A stretch of 64,000 nucleotides of DNA from Halopelagius fulvigenes. GTDB taxonomy: Archaea; Halobacteriota; Halobacteria; Halobacteriales; Haloferacaceae. How positions within the stretch are numbered: the stretch's first letter is position 1; the number at the start of each line of letters is the position of its first letter. The stretch is from assembly GCF_042662625.1 (NCBI RefSeq), contig NZ_JBHSXH010000011.1:62001-126000 (forward strand), written 5' to 3'. Position numbers and translations under genes: made by a program. The notes beneath the pieces are model-generated. The model ran no database searches and was not told where the DNA came from. It saw nothing but the letters and a program-made list of their open reading frames with translations. Below are positions 16,709-25,061 of this stretch, piece by piece.

Positions 16709-17365
16709 ATGAAACACGTCCGGGTGCGCATCACAGCCCGTGGAGGGGCGGGTGATATCCACCCGATGTACGGCGTGATGACCGAGGCATCGTTCGTTGA
16801 ACGAGCGACGGCCATACAGTGGAATTATACCGGTGACGCGTTGGGCATCCTCCATTACGTCGTAGGCGATGCCGACGCACTTGAAAGAGCGATGCAAGAG
16901 ATCCCAGAGGTCGTCGGCTACGACATGGAGCGCATTGACGAGCGGTCTTGCTATGTGTACGTCCGGGACGCGACGACCGATTCGCTCCAGAAGATGTTCA
17001 GCCCCATCTCCTCCGGCGGCATTATCGTCGTCCCTCCCATCGAATACGAATCCGATGGGACAGTAGTGTTCTCGATGTTCGGCCCTGACGACGAAGTACA
17101 GGATGCAATCGAAGGCGTCTCCGTCCCAGTTGACGTGACAATCGAAGCGGTGGGCGGTCTTGCTGGTACAACGACTGCTATCGAAGCACACCTCACCAAC
17201 CGTCAGCGCAGAGTTGTCGAAATAGCAGTGGAACTAGGCTATTACGACATCCCTCGAACCGCCAGTCAGAAGGACATTGCCGCGAAACTGGCCTGTGCGC
17301 CAAGTACTATCGCTGAACACCTACGGAAAGCCGAATCCCGCATACTCCGAGCACAGTTCGCCTGA
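16709..17365 (+). CDS. HTH_10 (bacterio-opsin-activator-like) transcription regulator
   Basis: The 218-residue cytosolic protein has an N-terminal alpha/beta sensing region (about 1-150, including RVRITARGGAGDIHPMYGVM) and a C-terminal HTH_10 domain: LTNRQRRVVEIAVELGYYDI, then ASQKDIAAKLACAPSTIAEH and LRKAESRIL. This layout is typical of haloarchaeal Bat-like regulators. It is complete, unlike the two other HTH_10 remnants in this part of the window. Its position back to back with the SDR gene suggests it controls that gene. Confidence 0.88.
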   Translation: MKHVRVRITARGGAGDIHPMYGVMTEASFVERATAIQWNYTGDALGILHYVVGDADALERAMQEIPEVVGYDMERIDERSCYVYVRDATTDSLQKMFSPISSGGIIVVPPIEYESDGTVVFSMFGPDDEVQDAIEGVSVPVDVTIEAVGGLAGTTTAIEAHLTNRQRRVVEIAVELGYYDIPRTASQKDIAAKLACAPSTIAEHLRKAESRILRAQFA

Positions 17366-17396
17366 GACTGGTTACTTTCCAAATCCGTGTTTCCTC

Positions 17397-17510
17397 TTAT
17401 GATGGTGTGCGAGACACACCTCGTGCATCGATGATGTTACCGATATCACGCCAATCTACGTCGGTGAATCGCGTGAGACTGGCCACTGAATCTACCAACG
17501 TACCACTCCA
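17397..17510 (-). pseudogene. C-terminal fragment of an unknown protein
   Basis: On the reverse strand LVDSVASLTRFTDVDWRDIG and NIIDARGVSRTPS run in one frame to a TAA at 17397-17399 with good codon bias. The upstream part is lost at the dispersed repeat near 17520. Family not recognised. Confidence 0.3.
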
Positions 17511-17519
17511 TCTCGGGTA

Positions 17520-17551
17520 GTCGCGGGATACCGGGCGGCCGAGGGCTTTCA
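17520..17551. repeat. second copy of the 14971-15002 element
   Basis: It shares GTCGCGGGAT and GGCTTTCA with the earlier copy and differs at several internal positions. It separates two gene fragments. Confidence 0.45.
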
Positions 17552-17584
17552 TCCAGTACATTCCTCACCTCGACTGACCCAGTT

Positions 17585-17935
17585 GGTTGTTGCAAGATAG
17601 CGATTGCGATCCCGATAACCGACGATGGGGGATATCAGATCACGATGGTTGGTCGTGCAGAAGCCTTTGCAAACGCTCCATCCGCGCCACCAGATGGTAT
17701 CGAAATGGAACTTGTCTCGATGAGTCCGTACCGGTCCCACCCAAAACGCATTTTCTCAGAATTAACTGAACGGCAGCACGAAGTTCTCAAGGTAGCGATT
17801 CGGTCAGGCTATTATCAAAATCCCAGACAAACATCATTACAGAAAATCGCTGACGACATCGGAATTACTGCAAGCACTGTCGGCAAACACCTCCGAAGTA
17901 TCGAGAAGCAGGTCTTCTCGACGTACGTTCAATAG
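17585..17935 (+). pseudogene. 5'-truncated HTH_10 regulator
   Basis: The frame reads IPITDDGGYQITMVGRAEAF (end of a Bat-type sensing domain) and runs into a full HTH_10 domain: LTERQHEVLKVAIRSGYYQN, then LQKIADDIGITASTVGKHLR and SIEKQVFSTYVQ. An ATG at 17645 would give 96 residues, but the matching sequence begins before it and has no start, so the N-terminal two-thirds have been lost. A 96-residue product with an intact HTH might still bind DNA. The break lies next to the dispersed repeat at 17520-17551. Confidence 0.65.
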
Positions 17936-18068
17936 ATTCGATCGTATTCGAGAACCTGTAGCGGATTTGGTAGCCGGTGACCTGTTCATCGCACCACGGC
18001 CACCGCGAGAAGACGTCCTTGAGGTCTGTAACAATCGTCTCAAGGTCACTGTCCTGATACTGTGGCAA
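17865..18068 (-). pseudogene. fragment of an unknown protein
   Basis: The reverse frame contains SDLETIVTDLKDVFSRWPWC and DEQVTGYQIRYRFSNTIE with convincing codon use from 18068 down to about 17940. Past there it runs into the antisense of the HTH_10 remnant and loses coding character. It has no obvious ATG (TTG at 18068). Probably a stranded N-terminal piece; family unknown. Confidence 0.25.
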
Positions 18069-18219
18069 CTATAGATGCAGCAAACGCACCATCTATTCAG
18101 TAGCAGTCGGGCGAACTTCCGAGAGCGTGTCATAAAACACGTGTCGATCGCAGAGAACGCTTCGTCCCTGCAACCAGAATGGGAACAGCCTTATCTCTGT
18201 CAGTCGGCTAAAAACGGAT

Positions 18220-19305
18220 ATGAATGGCCGTGAGCCAGAGGCTCTTATTCCAGCGGCCGTGGACACGCTCCCGATAAACTTTGCAATCCTCGATGATGAA
18301 GGGACGATCCTATATACCAATCGCGCATGGCAGGAGTTCGGCGAGGCGAATGACATCGAACTTCGACCAGATACGATCGGAACCAACTACCTTACAATCA
18401 CCAGACAAGGGGAGACGGAGACGGCACAAACGGCTGCCGCCGGGTTATCCGAGATTCTAACGGGCGACCGGGAACTCTTCGAGTTCGAATATCCGTGCCA
18501 CTCTCCCGACAAACAACGTTGGTTTCTCATGCGGGCAGCGTCGTTCACTACCGGTGACCAGAGATACGTCGCTGTCGCCCATTTTGACATCACTGATCGG
18601 TACACGTATCAACGTCAGTTGGAAGAGTCTAACGAGCGCCTCCAGCAGTTCGCCTACGCTGCCTCCCACGACCTCCAAGAACCGTTACGGATGGTCACGA
18701 GCTACCTACAGCTGCTCGAGCGTCGGTATAGCGATGACCTCGACGAAGACGCCCAAGAGTTCATCGAGTTCGCAGTCGACGGTGCCGAGCGGATGAAGGC
18801 GATGATCGAAGGACTGCTTACGTACTCCAGGGTCGAAACACAGGGACAGTCCTTCGATTCGGTCGATCTCGAGGCAGTGCTGGACGACGTGCTGACGGAT
18901 CTCGGTATCCGAATCGACGAAACCGGTGCCGAAATCACCGCTGAATCGCTACCGACTGTCAGAGGTGACGCCAACCAACTCCGCCAACTCTTCCAGAACC
19001 TGCTGGAAAACGCTCTCCAGTATAGCGGCGAGCAGAAACCCCGGGTGTCGATCTCTGCGATGCGTAACGAGGACGAGTGGATAATTTCGGTCAGTGACAC
19101 GGGGATCGGTATCGATCAAGAGGACGTAGACCGGGTTTTCGAGGTGTTCCAGCGACTCCACAGCCACGAGGAGTACGAAGGGACGGGGATCGGCCTCGCA
19201 CTCTGCCGACGAATCGTCAAACGCCATGGGGGCGAGATTTGGGTAGACTCCGAACCCGAAGAAGGGTCGACGTTTTCGTTTACGCTTCCGGCACCCGATA
19301 CGTGA
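18220..19305 (+). CDS. PAS-domain sensor histidine kinase
   Basis: The 361-residue soluble kinase has no membrane segments. Residues 10-128 form a PAS domain (INFAILDDEGTILYTNRAWQ and the closing FDITDRYTYQRQLEES). The HisKA dimerisation helix carries the phosphoacceptor His 150 in AASHDLQEPLRM. The HATPase domain has the N box QLFQNLLENALQYS, the G1 box DTGIGI and the G2 box EGTGIGLALC. It should autophosphorylate on sensing an internal signal such as redox or light, but the ligand is not evident. No response regulator gene is adjacent, as is usual in haloarchaea. A possible TATA-like CCTTATCT lies near 18192. Confidence 0.9.
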   Translation: MNGREPEALIPAAVDTLPINFAILDDEGTILYTNRAWQEFGEANDIELRPDTIGTNYLTITRQGETETAQTAAAGLSEILTGDRELFEFEYPCHSPDKQRWFLMRAASFTTGDQRYVAVAHFDITDRYTYQRQLEESNERLQQFAYAASHDLQEPLRMVTSYLQLLERRYSDDLDEDAQEFIEFAVDGAERMKAMIEGLLTYSRVETQGQSFDSVDLEAVLDDVLTDLGIRIDETGAEITAESLPTVRGDANQLRQLFQNLLENALQYSGEQKPRVSISAMRNEDEWIISVSDTGIGIDQEDVDRVFEVFQRLHSHEEYEGTGIGLALCRRIVKRHGGEIWVDSEPEEGSTFSFTLPAPDT

Positions 19306-19433
19306 ACTTTTTTGAGGATCACTCCGGCTGTATTCGCGCGTTCTATCCAACGTGACTGCTGACACCTGTCACCGATTTACATGGTCAACAGAACCTTCGA
19401 AATCAGTTTCTCTCTGCTCCGTCTCCGTAGACT

Positions 19434-20051
19434 GTGCTTCCAATCATCGGGCATCGAGGCCGACTGCGGGTGGCGGCCGAGAACACGGTACGGTCCTTCG
19501 AGGCGGCAGCAAAGTGGGGAGTGGATGGGGTCGAATTCGACGTTCGACGGACGGGTGACGACGAGTTGGTCGTCATCCACGACGCAACGGTCGACAGAAC
19601 GACGACTGGCAACGGCCGCGTTGACCGACTCTCGCTCGCAGAAATACAATCTTTCACCACTGGCGACGGTGGGACCGTACCCACCCTCGAACAGGCACTC
19701 TCGGTGATCAACGAGACGACTCTCGAAGCCTGGATCGACCTGAAGGACCCCGGTCTCGTTGACGACGTTGTAAGCGCGGTCGCACGTCACGGACTAGCGG
19801 AACAAAGCGTTATCTTCGCCGGCCAGGGGTTCGTCGACGACATCCCGGAGCGTGCGCACGACGCGGGCATTCGAGCTGGAATTACTATCGGACCCGCGCT
19901 AGCTGGGCGGTACGGGCCCGCCGACCCCTTCGTCGTCATCGATACTCTGGATGCCGACGCTCTCTTGCTAACCACCGAGTCGATCACGGATACGTTGCTC
20001 CGGGAGGCAGCGGACAGAAACGTTCATACCGGTCTCCTCGTCGACTGCTGA
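19434..20051 (+). CDS. glycerophosphodiester phosphodiesterase (short)
   Basis: The 205-residue GDPD-family enzyme would hydrolyse glycerophosphodiesters to glycerol-3-phosphate and an alcohol. The catalytic His/Arg motif IIGHRGRLRVAAENTVRSF, the metal-binding GVEFDVRRTGDDELVVIHD and the following TVDRTTTGNG are present. The usual last 30 residues are missing (the final strand and the Trp-Thr-Val-Asn segment): the frame ends abruptly at HTGLLVDC. GDPDs are normally 220-250 residues, so the gene looks C-terminally shortened. All catalytic residues lie before the cut, so activity is possible but stability doubtful. Confidence 0.8.
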   Translation: MLPIIGHRGRLRVAAENTVRSFEAAAKWGVDGVEFDVRRTGDDELVVIHDATVDRTTTGNGRVDRLSLAEIQSFTTGDGGTVPTLEQALSVINETTLEAWIDLKDPGLVDDVVSAVARHGLAEQSVIFAGQGFVDDIPERAHDAGIRAGITIGPALAGRYGPADPFVVIDTLDADALLLTTESITDTLLREAADRNVHTGLLVDC

Positions 20052-20135
20052 ATCACCGACGCGAGCACGGGAACACGATGTTCCGGGTGCCGACTAGGTC
20101 AGTGCCGGGCAAGAGAAGAATAGGAAGCCGAGGCG

Positions 20136-20311
20136 GTGATCGAACTCGTAGAGACGGTGTCGAATCTGATGCTCCGTCCTCTCGCAGGGCCACTATCCGA
20201 CTCCGATATCGACGGACGTTACGTGACCGTGCCCCGGACGCCGAAGAACTCAAACACGTGTTGCCGACGGTACGCTCGGTCTGGGGAACGTACGACCGAT
20301 TTCGAATGTGA
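20136..20311 (+). pseudogene. frameshifted small gene, unidentified
   Basis: The first part (from GTG at 20136) reads VIELVETVSNLMLRPLAGPL and SDSDIDGRYV. The good codon pattern then shifts by one frame near 20225 and continues as DRAPDAEELKHVLPTVRSVW and GTYDRFRM, with a stop at 20311. Together they look like one protein of about 60 residues broken by a single indel. Family unknown. Confidence 0.3.
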
Positions 20312-20455
20312 ATCTATCACGAAGGTTAGGACACTTCCGAATAAAGGAAACAACTGTACACGCGTTGGCGATGGTATCTACAGAGGGGGTCCGGGCCCAG
20401 AGAGACGACTATTTGGGCACAAGAGGTAGGTGTCTGTCCGACCGTTATCGAACTA

Positions 20456-21805
20456 GTGCTTGATCGGTTTCGCCATCCACTCGTCGCGGTTGCCGTCGCG
20501 CTGGCATTGACGGTCCCGTGGATCGGGACGTTCGTCTCGTCTGGTGGATACGGAACTGTGCATCCGGGCGAGAACATTACGCCCGGTATGGCCGTCCTCG
20601 TCGCTGGCCTCGCAATCGTGGGTGCAGCGTTCCTACTCGCGTGGGCGGCCGAGACCGCGGAAAAAGACGTCCCACAGGCATTCGCCATCGCGGTGCTGGC
20701 GGTGCTTGCCGTGGCTCCCGAGTACGCCGTCGACGCCCTCTATGCGTGGCAGGCCGGTGCTGGATCGAGTGAGGCTGCTAACCTCGCAGTGGCTAACATG
20801 ACCGGTGCGAACCGAATTCTCATCGGCCTCGGGTGGTCGGGCATCGCGCTGTTCACGATCTACCGCGCAAAGCGCACTGGCGACCCGGCGGTTGAGTACC
20901 GGTCGGGATTCCTCACGGATGTCGTCAGTCTCGACCGGGACATCGCAACCGAGATCGCGTTCTTACTCGTAGCGACCGCCTATGCCTTTGTCATCCCGCT
21001 TAGTGGCGGTATCGGGCCACTCGATACGCTCTTTCTCGTCGGACTGTTTCTGCTGTATATCGTCGTCGTGATTCGTGGTGACGCCGGTGCGTCCGAGGAA
21101 CATATCGGCGTCCCCGCCTACTTCCACCAGTATCCGAAAGGACCGCGCATTGCGGTCATCCTCTTCGGGTTCGTATTTTCGGGTGTGATAATCTTCACTG
21201 CAGTCCACCCGTTCGCCGAGGGGCTAGAACAGTTGGGGCTTCAGTACGGCATCCCCGAGTTCTTCATGATTCAGTGGCTTGCACCGCTCGCCTCAGAGAG
21301 CCCCGAGCTTATCGTCGTCGCCTACCTCGTCAACAAAGCCCGCTCGACTGCCGGCTTCAACGCCCTCATCTCCTCGAAACTCAACCAGTGGACGTTGCTC
21401 ATCGGCACACTCGCTATCGTCTACTCTATCTCAGCCGGTGCTGTCGGGACGCTCTCGTTCGATCCGAAACAGGCGGCAGAAATCTGGATCACCGCCGCCC
21501 AGAGCCTCTTTGCGATCGCTCTCCTGACGAACTTCGAGCTCAGCGTTCGTGAGGCTATTGTGTTGCTCATCCTGTTTGCGACACAGGTTCTTACGGAATT
21601 CTACGTGATTCAGACCTATACTGAACCAAGTGCGACGACGATCAGCATCTCTATCCTCTACGCCTATACCGCTGTCTACGCCGTTCTTGGTGTCGGATTG
21701 TTCGTCAAACGTCGCGACAGTGTTCGCGAACTCCTCGAACGAAGCGCCTCGAACGTCCGGACTGCGATAGGAAGCGGGTCGAGCCAGACGGAACACGTAG
21801 ACTAA
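20456..21805 (+). CDS. Na+/Ca2+ exchanger-family membrane protein
   Basis: The 449-residue protein starts at a GTG and has about 11-12 membrane helices in two related halves, as in the NCX/CaCA superfamily. The first half carries VLAVAPEYAVDALYAW and NMTGANRILIGLGWSG; the second carries PLASESPELIVVAYLVNKAR. The paired acidic residues inside helices (PEYAVD and SESPEL) match the cation-binding alpha-repeats. It probably extrudes Ca2+ or another cation in exchange for Na+ or H+. It stands alone; upstream is a frameshifted remnant. Confidence 0.82.
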   Translation: MLDRFRHPLVAVAVALALTVPWIGTFVSSGGYGTVHPGENITPGMAVLVAGLAIVGAAFLLAWAAETAEKDVPQAFAIAVLAVLAVAPEYAVDALYAWQAGAGSSEAANLAVANMTGANRILIGLGWSGIALFTIYRAKRTGDPAVEYRSGFLTDVVSLDRDIATEIAFLLVATAYAFVIPLSGGIGPLDTLFLVGLFLLYIVVVIRGDAGASEEHIGVPAYFHQYPKGPRIAVILFGFVFSGVIIFTAVHPFAEGLEQLGLQYGIPEFFMIQWLAPLASESPELIVVAYLVNKARSTAGFNALISSKLNQWTLLIGTLAIVYSISAGAVGTLSFDPKQAAEIWITAAQSLFAIALLTNFELSVREAIVLLILFATQVLTEFYVIQTYTEPSATTISISILYAYTAVYAVLGVGLFVKRRDSVRELLERSASNVRTAIGSGSSQTEHVD

Positions 21806-22000
21806 CGCTGCCGCATCAACGGAGTAACAGCCCCGATGACGGCGTACATTATTCCAAATCGACTCGATAGGCGAGTGGCAGCGGGAATGTCAGTGTCGGG
21901 ACGATAACGAGAACCGGTTCTGTGAACGCCGCGTCTGCCAGACTCCGCAACCCGCCGCTACCGGAGTTCTTCACATCCGAAGAAGGGAAAAGAACGTAAT

Positions 22001-22588
22001 CTATCCGGGGAGGAAGATGCTAATGATTGCGACAACAAGACCGGCGAGTCCCATCCGGATTCCGGCGATGTACCACCGCTGGCGGGAGATCGACGCCATG
22101 TAGGCCCCGAAGGCGAACAGCACACCGACTGCGACGGCGACCGAGAGGACGGTGGCCTCGAACAGCGAAAGGAGCGCACCTTCGAACAGAAACGGAGTAA
22201 GCGGTGATACGAGCCCACATAACGGTCCGAGCCCGCTCATAAGCGCGTTTACGACCTGCGTGCTCGTTTTGTCACGTTCGATCTGCGTCCCACTCAGGTC
22301 GGTGAGCATCGCATCTTCAATGTCGTGGATTTCAGCTCGCATCTCTGCACGTTCGATCTCCCAGACGCTCCAGACGCCGGAGGTGGTGAGACCGACGGCA
22401 CCGCCAAGACCGATTTTGATGACGGTGAGCCCGTCCGGTACCCCTGAAAGATACGCGCCGACGGTGACCCCGACGCCAGTAAGTGCACCGTCGAATCCGT
22501 TCGAGACGAAGTACCGTCGCGCGATCGGCCCGATTTTGTCGAGCCCGATTCGTTCGGAAAGCGACTCCGAGTCGGGTTTCGCCCCCAT
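22001..22588 (-). CDS. VIT/CCC1-type membrane protein
   Basis: The protein is 195 residues from the ATG at 22588, which shares one base with the stop of the preceding DUF211 gene (TGATG). A soluble N-terminal 30 residues precede a first helix with SNGFDGALTGVGVTVGAYLSG. A charged cytosolic segment full of Glu and Asp (EIERAEMRAEIHDIEDAML) and three further helices follow. This is the layout of the VIT1/CCC1 family of Fe2+/Mn2+ transporters, whose acidic cytosolic loop binds metal. The overlapping DUF211 partner suggests one functional unit. Confidence 0.78.
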   Translation of the reverse strand: MGAKPDSESLSERIGLDKIGPIARRYFVSNGFDGALTGVGVTVGAYLSGVPDGLTVIKIGLGGAVGLTTSGVWSVWEIERAEMRAEIHDIEDAMLTDLSGTQIERDKTSTQVVNALMSGLGPLCGLVSPLTPFLFEGALLSLFEATVLSVAVAVGVLFAFGAYMASISRQRWYIAGIRMGLAGLVVAIISIFLPG

Positions 22589-22875
22589 CAGTCCTGTGGA
22601 GTGGGAGCATCTTCGACGATGTACTCTCCACATGCGACCTGGTCGACCGAATGAATCGTCCCACCGAGGTCCTCGACGATGGCCTCGACAGCGTCGTAGT
22701 CGATCGCTTCGCCCTCGATGGTGAGTTTCAGATTCTGGACCTTCTTGTCGAGTTCGATGAGTGTCGAATTGACCCCAGCGACGCTGTCAGCCTCCGCAAC
22801 CTGCTGGGTAAAGGCAAGCGTCGGCGGTTCGTACGGTTTCAATACGTCAATCACCAGGCGTCGTGTCGCGACCAT
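22588..22875 (-). CDS. DUF211 protein
   Basis: This small cytosolic protein, 95 residues from the ATG at 22875, belongs to the archaeal DUF211 family (ferredoxin-like fold): ATRRLVIDVLKPYEPPTLAF, VNSTLIELDKKVQNLKLTIE and AIVEDLGGTIHSVDQVACGE are family hallmarks. DUF211 proteins have no firmly established function. The coupling to the VIT-type membrane protein downstream suggests a regulatory or metal-sensing subunit for it. The frame is open to an ATG at 22920, but that region overlaps an insertion-sequence-like end, so the internal start is preferred. Confidence 0.82.
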   Translation of the reverse strand: MVATRRLVIDVLKPYEPPTLAFTQQVAEADSVAGVNSTLIELDKKVQNLKLTIEGEAIDYDAVEAIVEDLGGTIHSVDQVACGEYIVEDAPTPQD

Positions 22876-22885
22876 AGGCACGTCT

Positions 22886-22908
22886 ACAGAGCCTTGTTGC
22901 AAAGTAGT
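22886..22908. other. possible insertion-sequence end upstream of DUF211
   Basis: AGAGCCTTGTTGCAAAGTAG resembles the end of an IS6-like element. It sits 11 bases before the DUF211 start codon. No transposase follows, and the next 200 bases up to the RHH promoter show no gene. Confidence 0.3.
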
Positions 22909-23085
22909 TCTGACACCCAATCACATGGATCCAGTCCGTACTTACTGGAGCTTCAAGCAATGTGGTGAGGCGACGCTGTGCCTGTGGAGACGGCAGCTGA
23001 GCCACGGTCTCGCACATGGTCAGTCCGCCTTCTCATACTCGGCCCTGTCGGCGGGTCTACCCTGGAGAGTTAGGAATTTTCGAAC

Positions 23086-23100
23086 GACACGATATTAAGT
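23086..23100 (+). promoter_or_regulatory. TATA element of the RHH gene
   Basis: CACGATATTAAGTCT lies about 25-35 bases before the ATG at 23123, the usual haloarchaeal spacing. Confidence 0.45.
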
Positions 23101-23122
23101 CTGTTCGGAGACGAGAGACACT

Positions 23123-23683
23123 ATGCCAAGCGACCGAGTCACGGTGTCCCTCGACGAGGACGCCAAGAGCACGTTGGAGGGACTGACCGACCGAACCGAC
23201 GAGAGCCGAAGCGAACTGATCCGGAAGGCGATCGCGTTCTACGCGGCGAACTTCGACTCGGCCAACGCGAGCGACAGCGACCATCTCCAGACGTATTACG
23301 AGATGCTCTCGACGGGCGAACACGTTCTCTTGGACATCGACCTCCTTCACGCGCTCTTGAGCCAAGTCGATGATCCCGAGGACCGGGATGACGAGTTTCT
23401 TGACACGATCGATCAAGTGGCGCAGTACCACGCCAAAGAGTACGCCGAGCGGTTCGACTCGCTCGAAGATGTCCTCGATTGGCTGTCGCTGTGCGGGTTC
23501 CTCACCGTCCGACGGGCCGAAAAAGGGAGTTTCCACGTCGTCTTTCCCTCCGAATCGCTGCGGTGGTTTATGGTTCGGTTCATTCGCGGTAGTGTCGCGG
23601 ACCTCCCTTTCGAGATAGAGATCGAAGAGAGCGTCTCCAAGGCGCTTTTAACCGAACGAGACGATGAAACTTCCTCGGGTTAA
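23123..23683 (+). CDS. ribbon-helix-helix regulator with C-terminal domain
   Basis: The 186-residue protein begins with a textbook CopG/RHH unit: DRVTVSLDEDAKSTLEGL, then DESRSELIRKAIAFYAAN. The following 130 acidic residues (for example LQTYYEMLSTGEHVLLDIDL and LEDVLDWLSLCGFLTV) form an unidentified alpha/beta domain also known behind RHH units in other haloarchaeal regulators. It likely acts as a dimeric repressor. It lies 170 bases upstream of the transporter/hydantoinase operon on the same strand, so it may be that operon's regulator; this is inference from position only. Confidence 0.8.
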   Translation: MPSDRVTVSLDEDAKSTLEGLTDRTDESRSELIRKAIAFYAANFDSANASDSDHLQTYYEMLSTGEHVLLDIDLLHALLSQVDDPEDRDDEFLDTIDQVAQYHAKEYAERFDSLEDVLDWLSLCGFLTVRRAEKGSFHVVFPSESLRWFMVRFIRGSVADLPFEIEIEESVSKALLTERDDETSSG

Positions 23684-23787
23684 AGTGTGGGAATCCTCGA
23701 CTGTCGGAATACGGACTATTCTTACTAGTTCATACCTGTAGTGGAATCCACGTGCGGTACTCACACGACTGATAAGCTGCGTACACA

Positions 23788-23812
23788 AGGCTCTTAATAA
23801 GGTTTTTAGTCG
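23788..23812 (+). promoter_or_regulatory. promoter region of the hyu operon
   Basis: CTCTTAATAAGGTTTTTAGTC contains a good TATA element. It would place the transcript start at about 23820, giving a leader of roughly 30 bases before the ATG at 23853. Confidence 0.45.
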
Positions 23813-23852
23813 ACTACTGACACCATGACACCAAATACCAGATTGAACGATT

Positions 23853-25061
23853 ATGAACATTATACGACGACTCAAAGCCGTCGGCCCGGGAGCGATGGTC
23901 GCAGCCGCGTTCATCGGTCCGGGCACGGTTACGACCGCAAGCGTAACTGGAGCGGAGTTCGGCTACGCGCTCCTGTGGACAATCGCCTTCTCGATCGTCG
24001 CGACGATCGTCCTCCAAGAGATGAGCGCACGACTCGGCCTCGTATCGGGTGAAGGGCTCGGTGAAGCCCTCCGTGAGCGCTTCGACAACAAATTCGTCGA
24101 GTACGTGAGTATCTTCCTCGTCGTGGGGGCGATCGGAATCGGGACCGCCGCCTACGAGGCCGGGAACATCCTCGGCGGGGCTGCGGGACTCGCGACGATT
24201 ACAGGCATCAGCTCCACGTGGTGGGGCGTCGGGATAGGGCTCGTTGCCGGCGTCCTTCTGTACACCGGACGGTACAAGCTGATCGAGCGGGCACTCGTCG
24301 GCCTCGTCGTCGTGATGGCCCTCTCATTTGCGGCATCGGCGATCCTCATCGGTCCCGATCCCGGTGCGATCGCGATGGGATTTGTCCCCAGCATCCCCGC
24401 CGGGTCGCTGTATCTCATCACCGGCCTCATCGGAACGACCGTTGTCGGGTACAACCTGTTCCTGCATGCGAGTAACGTTCAGGAGCGGTGGAATGGCCCC
24501 GAACATATCGGTCACTCGCGCATCGACACGGTACTGTCGATCGTCGTCGGCGGTGTGATCACGATGACGATCATGGTGACCGCGGCCGCGGCGTTCGAGC
24601 CGGGGACGCAGATCAGCGACGTCGGTCGGATGGCCGAACAGCTCCGGCCGTTGGCGGGTCCGTACGCGAAGCTGTTCTTCAGCATCGGGCTGTTCGCCGC
24701 CGGGTTTACGAGCGCGACCACGGCACCGCTCGCCGGCGCGTGGGCGACCACGGGAGCGCTGGGCTGGGACTCTGATATGCAGAGCACGCAGTTCCGCGCC
24801 GTCTGGGGAACAATCCTCGGCGTCGGAATCCTCGCGGTACTGCTGGGCGGTAGCCCAGTCGAGATCATCGTGTTCGCGCAGGTGGTCAACGGAATCCTAC
24901 TGCCGATCGTCGCGATCTTCCTGATCTACGCGATGAACCAGAAGAGCCTCCTCGGTGAGTACACGAACGGGTCGGTGGCGAACGCGCTCGGCGCGATCGT
25001 AACGATCATCGTCGTCTGGCTCGGCGTTCGGACCATCCTCAACGTGGCCGGGGTGTTATAG
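23853..25061 (+). CDS. Nramp-fold transporter lacking the metal-binding motifs
   Basis: The 402-residue protein has about 11 helices and clear SLC11/Nramp ancestry (GPGAMVAAAFIGPGTVTTAS, GAEFGYALLWTIAFS, then GYNLFLHASNVQERW). The residues that bind divalent metal in true Nramps are absent. Helix 1 has GPGT (residues 22-25) instead of DPGN, and helix 6 has VGY (198-200) instead of Met-Pro-His, so the Asp, Asn and Met ligands are all lost. It is the first gene of a tight operon: its stop is directly followed by the ATG of hyuA. I infer that it carries the organic substrate of HyuAB rather than Mn2+ or Fe2+. Automatic annotation would probably call it a metal transporter. Confidence 0.8.
   Translation: MNIIRRLKAVGPGAMVAAAFIGPGTVTTASVTGAEFGYALLWTIAFSIVATIVLQEMSARLGLVSGEGLGEALRERFDNKFVEYVSIFLVVGAIGIGTAAYEAGNILGGAAGLATITGISSTWWGVGIGLVAGVLLYTGRYKLIERALVGLVVVMALSFAASAILIGPDPGAIAMGFVPSIPAGSLYLITGLIGTTVVGYNLFLHASNVQERWNGPEHIGHSRIDTVLSIVVGGVITMTIMVTAAAAFEPGTQISDVGRMAEQLRPLAGPYAKLFFSIGLFAAGFTSATTAPLAGAWATTGALGWDSDMQSTQFRAVWGTILGVGILAVLLGGSPVEIIVFAQVVNGILLPIVAIFLIYAMNQKSLLGEYTNGSVANALGAIVTIIVVWLGVRTILNVAGVL

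Noticed and set aside
22921..23085. Transposase remnant beside the possible insertion-sequence end
   Set aside because: No frame shows transposase motifs such as DDE residues, and no second end was found.
23853..25061. Plain manganese/iron transporter (MntH) annotation
   Set aside because: The fold is Nramp, but the DPGN and Met-Pro-His ligands are replaced, so a metal-transport call is not supported by the sequence.
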